Shown here: one piece after another, positions 25,401-31,856 of the stretch | Numbering within the stretch: position 1 is the first letter of the stretch | Layout: every line of letters begins with the position of its first letter | DNA from: Spirochaetaceae bacterium | GTDB lineage: Bacteria > Spirochaetota > Spirochaetia > DSM-27196 > PXBQ01 | DNA: 64,000 bases | NCBI GenBank assembly: GCA_007695285.1 | Contig: REEC01000133.1 | Location: 1-64,000, forward strand | Direction: 5' to 3' | Position numbers and translations under genes: made by a program | Notes under the pieces: model-generated | Databases searched by the model: none | Told to the model about the DNA's origin: nothing | The model's input: only the letters and a program-made list of their open reading frames with translations

Positions 25401-25931
25401 CTCGTCGCGGACGATTTTCGCACGGGCGTTCTACCGGAAGCCGGTATCGACGGCGCGCCGATCGTCGCGAGCGACCTCGCGTTCGACACGCTTCGTTTTG
25501 GGCACGGACCGGTTCACGCACCGGAACTCTTCCCGGAGGCATCGTTCGACGTCGTGATCGCGAGCCTGTTCATATCGTACCTCTTTAACCCGGAGTACGC
25601 GGTCGAACAGTTTGCGCGGATTCTCAAACCCGGCGGCCGACTCGTTCTCTCGAGCATGCGCCCCGATAGCGATATCTCGACCATCTTTACCGAGTACGTC
25701 GAAACACTCACGCGACAACAGGAAAACGGCGCTGCGCGCTTGAGCGACGCGCGCGAGATGTTGAACGAGGCTGCGGGACTGTTCGAGCTCGAAGAGGACG
25801 GTTACTTCCGGTTCTTCACGGGAGAGGAGCTTGCGGACCTCGTGAGAAACGCGGGGCTCGAACTCGAAGGTATCGAGACGGCGATGGGAACTCCCCCACA
25901 GACGGTGATCGCGACGGCCGTAAAGACATGA
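22470..25931 (+). CDS. Triple-PilZ, LuxD-like hydrolase and methyltransferase fusion
   Basis: A 1153-residue protein, first gene of a five-gene operon. Three PilZ-type cyclic-di-GMP-binding units are seen, each with both parts of the ligand motif: R2-x3-R6 with DLSTSG (28-33); R115-x3-R119 with NLSLDG (141-146); R335-x3-R339 with DVSRRG (370-375). Residues 485-740 form an alpha/beta hydrolase with VTFSMSA (Ser590), acid in YGEHDKW (Asp693) and PAGHNL (His722); the x-S-x-S elbow recalls LuxD myristoyl thioesterase. Residues 790-1150 are a class I methyltransferase (VADIGCGTGLF at 825) with a long insert. It likely processes an acyl or related intermediate under cyclic-di-GMP control. Confidence 0.8.
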   Translation: MRRNVRISHSGSVVFNAAGKTLEARALDLSTSGMKVIVNVPVSHDEVQSVSFSLPSRNELLSIPVRLVRASSADPSRHELGLEFDFQGDDQLALIDAYVRAAFSHDSTSDGRDVRKIPRLACHIDDVTSDRDDVTVRSIDNLSLDGLLATIEGEIPVDTTMALTFRLPGDERAVSVGASVVYSIEDRSSGFTTVGLKITRVSEIDGARVRNFIVTAGAGEAFRMVHDRLANRHDREHIVVGSAAATILHHASNAGVEISLLVEGSHRIETARIAPAGAHAQRLTVHRSEGGANLSPGDTVYASFTYTGSSFFFSTPSVSASEESLVIVAPGRIYRSEKRGDDRVSSQDGEQLVLELDDLPGESFVGRLLDVSRRGLRCEIPLSGELSAALAAGRGLRYRFDHADSTRGEIRHVTVEERTDGPTAHIGIEVGIERREPATRTITEPEWEAMKKAGTTGKIGAGGSSRPVTYHDDEGRAIKALVNATSAKPGATALVVIIPPAFGKKKESLAPLAAMLTANFSASGLDIVTIRYDGIDRPGESHKTVRPTARGCDMLRFCVSQSRSDLQATIEYAYSTHEFTPSGVVLVTFSMSALEGRKVAIDPVNVGRIVYWINVMGVPAAQPALVNTMGGIDAIGNHKMGVTTGICGLLGHLVDMDRIAADVVENGFATVTDAHADFAEIASPILWVYGEHDKWVTPDDVHDVMSIASSAPRELIRVPAGHNLRTSDDAVATFGLLTAKILETVCKLSVTPIRPDRDELLSIVTRERERLEAIESLDTDAYWERYLIGDGESEAGYDVYRNISAFREFLDREVELAGVRAGDKVADIGCGTGLFLERLAIALLRSAPREPVAITAVDLVPNALEKARAKVDAVLRAADTVPYSFEFRRVDVEPSRFIPFARIAENPALGPEYLRGRVEGLTNETLDSLLGEAPELLTSALRGEALSPAALEAATPVPPSFAALVELSRAARAAADRLVADDFRTGVLPEAGIDGAPIVASDLAFDTLRFGHGPVHAPELFPEASFDVVIASLFISYLFNPEYAVEQFARILKPGGRLVLSSMRPDSDISTIFTEYVETLTRQQENGAARLSDAREMLNEAAGLFELEEDGYFRFFTGEELADLVRNAGLELEGIETAMGTPPQTVIATAVKT

Positions 25932-27349
25932 ACATCGCGCGTGAGATCATCTCCGCGGTCGCGCGGCGTCTCGACGACGAGATATTCGTCGAGAATCCCG
26001 GGATGCCCGAGCGCCGAACGGTCTCGGGGACGGAGTTCCTGCGGCTGGTCCGCGAGTTCGGCGCGGCGTTCGGCGAGCACCGGATCGGCGCCGGAAGCCG
26101 CGTTGCGATCTGCCTACCGAACTCGGTCGCGTTCGCAGCGGTTGTAACGGCGCTTCTCGAACGCGACGCGGTGTTTTGCCCGGTCAAACTCGAGTTCCGC
26201 GTGTCTGAGCTCTCGTCCATTTTTGCGGATTTTTCGCCCGACGCGGTCGTGGTCGAGCAGGCGCATATCGCGACCGTCGCGCCTTTTCTCGTCGGCCGCA
26301 CCGTTCTTGTCCGAACAGGGGATTCGCTTCTCTTTGCTCCCGCGCTTTCGATGAACGCGACGGCGGCGCCGAATCGGCCGGTCGCGGGGGTCGCACCGGA
26401 GCCCGACGCGCCGCTCGATCTCCCCACGTCGAGCGCGTCGGTGAACTTCACGTACCGTGGCATCGGGTATCCACTCGGCGCGATCGTGCCTCACGCGCGC
26501 TACGCATCCGGAGCGCGGACGTTTTTCGAGTGCACGGCTTCACACTCCCCGCGGCGGCTGCTCGTCGCTCTTCCGATGAGCCATATATTCGGTTTGATCG
26601 GATGCGTGTTTGTGCCGCTTCTGTACGGTGTCACCGCCGTGATCGCACGATCGCTGAACCCGCGTCGCGTTTTCTCGGTGCTCTCAACCGAGAAAATCGA
26701 CTTTTTCCCGACGATCCCCGAGATCCTGGATCTCTTGGCGCGGTTCGCGCCGGCCGATGCACGCGACTTCGCCCTCACGATTCTCGCGACCGGCGGGAGC
26801 CGTCTGACCGAACACCAGTACACGGCGTTCCGAACGGCGTTCGCCGCGGACGTCGTTCACGGCTACGGGCTCACCGAGTGCACGCCGGTGAGCCGCAATT
26901 TCTTCGGCTCGACGCGCGCGGGTACAATCGGCGAGGTCGCCGACGACATCGAACTGTCGCTCGATCCCGTCGACGGCGAGATATTGCTGCGCGGACGCGA
27001 CGTCTTTTCGGGCTATTACCGTCGAGCCGACGAGACTCGAGACGCGTGTACCACCGACGGCCGCTTTCGCACCGGGGACCTCGGGCAGCTCCGCGACGGG
27101 CACCTTGTCTTCCGGTGCGAAAAAAAGCGGACGTGCAAGGCAAACGGATTGCTCGTCGATCTGCGCGAGATCGAGTTGGTACTCGAACAGCACGACTCGG
27201 TCGCGAGCGCGTCGGCGGTTTTCGATTCGGGGGACATTCTGGTGACCGTCGAGCCGTCCGAGTCCGGCACCGCCCTGCCGGCCGCCGCGTTGACCGAGTA
27301 CCTCAGATTTCAAATCGCACCGTACAAAATTCCCAAAAGAATCTCGTAA
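25928..27349 (+). CDS. AMP-dependent ligase-like protein with degenerate P-loop
   Basis: A 473-residue ANL-superfamily protein, overlapping the previous stop by 4 bases. Motifs kept: HGYGLTECTPV (311-321), RTGDLG (381-386) and KANGLLVDLREIE. The usual glycine/serine/threonine-rich P-loop ending in PKG is replaced by FTYRGIGYPLG (174-184), losing its Lys. The protein stops right after PYKIPKRIS, so the C-terminal catalytic-Lys loop is short or ends at Lys470. It would activate a carboxylate as acyl-adenylate for the ACP encoded next, if still active; it could instead be a degenerate partner. Confidence 0.8.
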   Translation: MNIAREIISAVARRLDDEIFVENPGMPERRTVSGTEFLRLVREFGAAFGEHRIGAGSRVAICLPNSVAFAAVVTALLERDAVFCPVKLEFRVSELSSIFADFSPDAVVVEQAHIATVAPFLVGRTVLVRTGDSLLFAPALSMNATAAPNRPVAGVAPEPDAPLDLPTSSASVNFTYRGIGYPLGAIVPHARYASGARTFFECTASHSPRRLLVALPMSHIFGLIGCVFVPLLYGVTAVIARSLNPRRVFSVLSTEKIDFFPTIPEILDLLARFAPADARDFALTILATGGSRLTEHQYTAFRTAFAADVVHGYGLTECTPVSRNFFGSTRAGTIGEVADDIELSLDPVDGEILLRGRDVFSGYYRRADETRDACTTDGRFRTGDLGQLRDGHLVFRCEKKRTCKANGLLVDLREIELVLEQHDSVASASAVFDSGDILVTVEPSESGTALPAAALTEYLRFQIAPYKIPKRIS

Positions 27350-27370
27350 ACGCGCCGATAACGAAGTAGT

Positions 27371-27646
27371 ATGGTTCACGATCACACGGCTTCCAACGAC
27401 GACATCAGGGAACGCGCGCGCGGGGTGATCTCGCGGCTGTTCCGCATCCACATAGACCAACTCGACGACGGTGTATTGTTCCGCGAAGAACTCGGGATCG
27501 ACAGTCTGCGTGGGCTCGAGATTATCGCGGTGTGCGAGACGGAGTTGGGTTTCACTATTGATGAAACCGGTTGCGTCGACGCGCTTACGATCGGCGATTT
27601 TCTGGATTTCCTTCACTCCGCGCACGGTGCGCAAAGAACCCGATAG
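27371..27646 (+). CDS. Acyl carrier protein
   Basis: A 91-residue four-helix carrier protein with the phosphopantetheine site LGIDSLRGLE, Ser45. It lies 21 bases after the ligase and 14 bases before the sensor kinase. It does not sit with fatty-acid synthesis genes, so it is most likely a dedicated carrier on which the ligase loads an acyl or amino-acyl group, to be modified or released by the hydrolase and methyltransferases of the same operon. Confidence 0.9.
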   Translation: MVHDHTASNDDIRERARGVISRLFRIHIDQLDDGVLFREELGIDSLRGLEIIAVCETELGFTIDETGCVDALTIGDFLDFLHSAHGAQRTR

Positions 27647-27660
27647 AGAAGGCGCAAACG

Positions 27661-30165
27661 ATGGAGAGGCACGACAAACAGGAGATCGAGACCGGCTTTC
27701 GAAAGGAATCTATCGAAAAGGCCGCGCGCGATATCCGGATCGCGACGATCGCGGCCGCCGTGCTGTTCCCTCTTTTCACGATTCTCGACGCGGTGATCTA
27801 TCCCGATTTGATCGGTGCTTTCATCCTGATCCGGGCGGCGGTTGTACTCGGAAGCATAGCAATTTTCGTGATCGTCGGAACCGGAGCGGAGCGCCGGCAC
27901 GCGCGTGGGTACGGAATCGTCGCGTATCTGATCTGGACGTGTTCGATCGTCGCGATGGTGCACCTGACCGGCGGATACGCGAGCCCGTACTATGCCGGCA
28001 TCAACCTCGTTCTGATAACGTTTCTATTTATCCTACCTCTCGACGTCGGCCGCACCGCGTTCGTCTGCGGAGTCGTATACCTCTCGTACCTCATCCCGAT
28101 GTTCTTCGCGCCTCCGATTTCATCGCACCCGACGTTCCTCAACAATCATTTTTTTCTTGTTGCGACGATGATCCTCGTGATCATGAGCTCGTACCTCTCG
28201 ACAAAAATGCGGTTGAAAGAGTTCACCGCGCGATTCCGCCTCGCGCGCGCGAACGAGGAGCTCAAGGAACTCGACATCCTGAAGTCACAATTCTTTGCAA
28301 ACATCAGTCACGAAGTCCGCACGCCGCTCACGTCGATAATCGCGCCTGTCCAGAGCATGTTCCAGGGCGACGCGGGGCGGCTGACCGAAGAGCAACAAAC
28401 GCTCGTCGGCCAGGTTTATCGCAACAGCGTCCGGCTACTCGACATGATCAACCAAATGCTCGACTTCGCGAAGTTTGATGCGCGGAAGATGCAACTCCGC
28501 CTCGCCCGTGTCAGCGTGGCCGAGATCGTCCGCGATGTCGTCACGGTGTTCACCGAGGTCAGCGCGCGTAAAGGGCTTGCGCTGTCGTACGAGGTCCTCG
28601 AAGAAGTCCCTACGGTGTATCTCGATCGAGAAAAAATGGACCGCATCCTCTCGAATTTGATCCGAAACGCGATCAAGTTCACCGACTCGGGTTCGGTCTC
28701 GGTCACGATCGGCCGCAACGCGACCGCGATCGTGATCAAGATCACCGACACCGGGATCGGAATCCCGGATGATCATCTGAAACGCATCTTCGAGCGTTTT
28801 CAACAGGTCGACGGCTCGAGCACGCGCCGTTTCGAAGGAACCGGTCTCGGTCTCACGATCGTAAAAGAAGCAGTCGAGCTTCAACACGGCACGATTGCTG
28901 TCGAGAGCACTGTCGGACGCGGCGCGGAGTTCACGATTCAACTCCCGCTTGATCTCGAAACGCGGGCTCCCGACGCGTTCATCGAGCGACGCGGACGCGA
29001 TCGGCGCAACGCGGACCGGCCGTTCACGGGGCCGGACCGGCGCCAAGGGCCACGCCGAGGGGCCGAGAGTTCGCGTGTCTCGGTCGAGGATCTCGCGTTC
29101 GCCGACGCGGGCGACAAGACCGGCAACTCGGTAACGGCAAAGAGTCCCGCGACGGCCGACGGGCTCGAGGTTCTGTACGCCGAGGATAACGAAGATTTGC
29201 GTACCTTCGTCTCGACGATGCTCTCGAAATTCGGCCATAGGATTACAACCGCTGTCGACGGACAGGAAGGTTGGGAGCGCGTCTTGCGCCTTCCTCCGGA
29301 CATAATCGTGTCCGACGTGATGATGCCCCGAATGGATGGGTACGAGTTTCTGATCGCGGTCAAGTCGACCGATGAGACACGTCACATCCCGTTCATCCTG
29401 ATCACCGCGAAGTCCGAGCTCGACTCGAAAATAGAAGGCCTCGAGTTCGGCGCCGACGATTACCTGCCGAAGCCGATCAACATCCGCGAACTCGAGGCAC
29501 GCGTACGCAACCTCGTGACCGGGCGGAAACTGCACGAAGCGGCTTTGCATACGCGCGAACTAGAAGGGCGTATCCAGGAGCTGTCTTTAAGTTTTTCGCG
29601 ATCGCTCGAGCTCCGCGATCACTACACCGCGGGTCACTCGAACGACGTGCTCGCGTACGGGATTATCATAGCCGAAGAACTCGGGCTCCCGATCGATGCG
29701 CGGCTGCGCGAGTCGCTTTTGCTGCACGACATCGGCAAGTTGGGGATTCCCGATCGTATCCTGCTGAAACCCGCCGCGCTCACACCCGAAGAGTGGGCGA
29801 CGATGAAGAAACACGCCGAGATCGGAGCCGAGTTGCTGCGCGACTTCGAGTCGTTCCGGGACGTGGCCGACATCATTCTCGCGCACCAGGAGAGGTACGA
29901 CGGCACGGGGTACCCTCGGGGGCTCTCGGGCGACTCGATTCCGATGATCGCGCGGATCATCGCGGTCGCCGACGCGTGGCACGCGATGACCGAGGACCGA
30001 CCGTACCGGGCGGCGCTATCGTTCTCCGAGGCGATCCTCGAGCTGCACCGAAACCGCGGGCGTCAGTTCGACCCGGGTGTCGTCGACGCTTTGTTCTCGG
30101 GTCTCGTGAGCCGGCGTATCTTGACACACCACGATGTAAACAAGGCACGATGTGTCATGAACTGA
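27661..30165 (+). CDS. Histidine kinase-receiver-HD-GYP hybrid protein
   Basis: An 834-residue inner-membrane signalling protein: six TM helices (about 26-180), HisKA with FFANISHEVRTPL (His217), HATPase with NAIKF, DTGIGIP and GTGLGLTI, an Arg-rich linker (440-466), a receiver with Asp552 in SDVMMP, and a C-terminal HD-GYP domain. The HD-GYP residues are canonical: HDIGK (689-693) and HQERYDGTGYP (742-752), so it should hydrolyse cyclic-di-GMP in response to phosphorylation. It starts at ATG 27661 with AGAAGG upstream. Placed beside PilZ and ACP genes, it probably controls the cyclic-di-GMP seen by the PilZ fusion. Confidence 0.9.
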   Translation: MERHDKQEIETGFRKESIEKAARDIRIATIAAAVLFPLFTILDAVIYPDLIGAFILIRAAVVLGSIAIFVIVGTGAERRHARGYGIVAYLIWTCSIVAMVHLTGGYASPYYAGINLVLITFLFILPLDVGRTAFVCGVVYLSYLIPMFFAPPISSHPTFLNNHFFLVATMILVIMSSYLSTKMRLKEFTARFRLARANEELKELDILKSQFFANISHEVRTPLTSIIAPVQSMFQGDAGRLTEEQQTLVGQVYRNSVRLLDMINQMLDFAKFDARKMQLRLARVSVAEIVRDVVTVFTEVSARKGLALSYEVLEEVPTVYLDREKMDRILSNLIRNAIKFTDSGSVSVTIGRNATAIVIKITDTGIGIPDDHLKRIFERFQQVDGSSTRRFEGTGLGLTIVKEAVELQHGTIAVESTVGRGAEFTIQLPLDLETRAPDAFIERRGRDRRNADRPFTGPDRRQGPRRGAESSRVSVEDLAFADAGDKTGNSVTAKSPATADGLEVLYAEDNEDLRTFVSTMLSKFGHRITTAVDGQEGWERVLRLPPDIIVSDVMMPRMDGYEFLIAVKSTDETRHIPFILITAKSELDSKIEGLEFGADDYLPKPINIRELEARVRNLVTGRKLHEAALHTRELEGRIQELSLSFSRSLELRDHYTAGHSNDVLAYGIIIAEELGLPIDARLRESLLLHDIGKLGIPDRILLKPAALTPEEWATMKKHAEIGAELLRDFESFRDVADIILAHQERYDGTGYPRGLSGDSIPMIARIIAVADAWHAMTEDRPYRAALSFSEAILELHRNRGRQFDPGVVDALFSGLVSRRILTHHDVNKARCVMN

Positions 30166-30199
30166 GCCGCGAACGCGGTCGGTGAGGAGACGGGAAGGC

Positions 30200-31006
30200 G
30201 TGCCGAGTTCGAACCTGTTTGAGAATACCGCAACGCTGTACGACCTCGATACGAGGGGCCTCGAGACCCACGACACAAACTTCTACCTCCGGTACGCGCG
30301 CCGAACGCCCGGAGAGATCCTCGAGCTCGCGTGTGGAACCGGACGCGTAACGATCAAACTCGCCGAAAACGGGCACTCGGTCACCGGAATCGACCTCTCG
30401 CCGCACATGCTCGACGTCTTCCGTGAGAAACTGCGGAAGACGCCGCAGCCCGTGCGTCGCCGCATTCGCATCCGTAAAGCGCCGATGTCGTCGTTCAAGC
30501 TCGGCCGCCGGTTCCCGCTGATCATAATCCCTTTTCGCGCGTTCCAGGCGCTCACGACCGAGGCGGAGATTTCCGGGTGTCTCAGCTCGGTAGCGCGACA
30601 TCTCGCGCCGGGCGGTATCTTCATCCTCGACGTTTTTGTCCCGTATCGGTACCTCAACCCCGATTGGGCCGACGGAGTCGAACGCGTCGAGTGGGTATAC
30701 CGCGACCCGGAGACCGGAACCGAGATCAGGCGAGCCGATCGGCGCACGGGAATCGAACCTCACGCGCAGATAATCTCGTCCGAGATCGTGTACTACATCC
30801 GCACGCGCGACGGCGCAGAGAAGCGCGTCAGCGATCCGATCAGACTCAAGTACTACTTACGTGCTCAAATCGAGGCGGTGCTCGCGTCGTTCGGATACAC
30901 GATCGAGGAGGAGTTCGGCGAGTACGACGGTCGCCCGATCGGGACCGGACGCGAGCAGATTTTCGTCTGTCGCCGCCGCGAGCACGACGCGGACACGCGC
31001 CTGTAA
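30200..31006 (+). CDS. Class I SAM-dependent methyltransferase
   Basis: A 268-residue methyltransferase with ILELACGTGRVTIKLAENG (SAM loop, about residues 38-56) and a GIDLSPHML motif II. A long beta insert near residues 150-215 (WVYRDPETGTEIRRADRRTG) is typical of small-molecule methyltransferases with a substrate cover. The start is GTG 30200, after AGGAG; GTG 30182 is possible. It lies 34 bases after the kinase on the same strand and is probably the last gene of the operon. Confidence 0.82.
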   Translation: MPSSNLFENTATLYDLDTRGLETHDTNFYLRYARRTPGEILELACGTGRVTIKLAENGHSVTGIDLSPHMLDVFREKLRKTPQPVRRRIRIRKAPMSSFKLGRRFPLIIIPFRAFQALTTEAEISGCLSSVARHLAPGGIFILDVFVPYRYLNPDWADGVERVEWVYRDPETGTEIRRADRRTGIEPHAQIISSEIVYYIRTRDGAEKRVSDPIRLKYYLRAQIEAVLASFGYTIEEEFGEYDGRPIGTGREQIFVCRRREHDADTRL

Positions 31007-31037
31007 CAGGCCGGCGCTCTTTGCGGCGCGTTCACGT

Positions 31038-31754
31038 TTAAACGGAAGGCCCCGCGGCGAAAAACGACTCGAGCAGAGAAGCTACTTCCTCGCAGATTTC
31101 CGGTGAGCCGATGAAGTCGTTGTGGTTGACACCGCGTTCGGTGCCAAACTCGTGCAACGACGCGGCGAGCGCGTGGGCAAGCGCGCTCGACTGCGCGGCG
31201 GCGGTCACTCTGTCGCACGCGCTCGCGATCACGATCGCCGGCTGTGCCGCGGGCGCGGTCAGCATATCTGTGTGGAAGAACCTCGGCGCGAAAAGCGTAT
31301 CCTGGAGTTCGGGAGTTTCCGGCACCGCGGTAGCAAACATCCTTTTCTGGACGTGTTTCGGCGTGAGATCGGAAAAAAACCGACCACGCGCAAGAAAACC
31401 CGGTATCAGCCGGTACCGGATCAAGAACCGGAGAAAACCCGAGACGTGACGGTCGCCGTACGGCGCGGCGATCGCAGCGAAGCCCGCGACCACGCTGCGG
31501 CCGAGCTGCGCGGCGGTCACCGCAGCAAGCGCACCTCCGAGGCTGTGTCCGACGAGGTACACCGGCTTGCCGATCTCCCCGGCCCGCTCCGTGACGTACG
31601 AGGCGGTCCAGTCGAGCATCGTCCGAAGATCGTCCATCTCGATATCAGGGACAAGGACGTCCTCGAAATGCCTCTCGAAGACCTCGTGAGCGGGTTCCCA
31701 GAACGCGCTCCGAACCCCGTATCCGTGCAGCAATATCACCGTTGCGTGTAACAT
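31038..31754 (-). CDS. Alpha/beta hydrolase
   Basis: A 238-residue serine hydrolase starting at ATG 31754. The oxyanion strand VILLHGYGVRSAFWEP opens the fold; the nucleophile is in LVGHSLGGALAAV near residue 77; Asp and His are in IASACDRVT and GVNHNDF. It is likely an esterase or lipase acting in the cytoplasm. It converges on the methyltransferase gene and diverges from the AAA+ gene. A TTG at 31781 would lengthen it by nine residues. Confidence 0.8.
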   Translation of the reverse strand: MLHATVILLHGYGVRSAFWEPAHEVFERHFEDVLVPDIEMDDLRTMLDWTASYVTERAGEIGKPVYLVGHSLGGALAAVTAAQLGRSVVAGFAAIAAPYGDRHVSGFLRFLIRYRLIPGFLARGRFFSDLTPKHVQKRMFATAVPETPELQDTLFAPRFFHTDMLTAPAAQPAIVIASACDRVTAAAQSSALAHALAASLHEFGTERGVNHNDFIGSPEICEEVASLLESFFAAGPSV

Positions 31755-31769
31755 ATAGTGCCCGGAGGA

Positions 31770-31798
31770 AGTGTAGTACAACCATGACGCCGGTGCAA
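31770..31798 (-). promoter_or_regulatory. Promoter of the hydrolase gene
   Basis: On the minus strand TTGCAC (31798-31793), 17 bases, TACACT (31775-31770). The ATG lies 15 bases downstream with no ribosome-binding site, giving a very short leader. Confidence 0.5.
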
Positions 31799-31840
31799 CA
31801 TATTTGGACGTGCTTTGATATGGGCCAACGCCCGATTATC

Positions 31841-31849
31841 TGTTACTAT
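31841..31849 (+). promoter_or_regulatory. Extended -10 promoter of the AAA+ gene
   Basis: TGTTACTAT is an extended -10 box (TG-N-TACTAT). The GTG start at 31857 lies 7 bases later with no ribosome-binding site, so the transcript is probably leaderless. No good -35 box is seen at normal spacing. Confidence 0.5.
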
Positions 31850-31856
31850 TGGCGAC

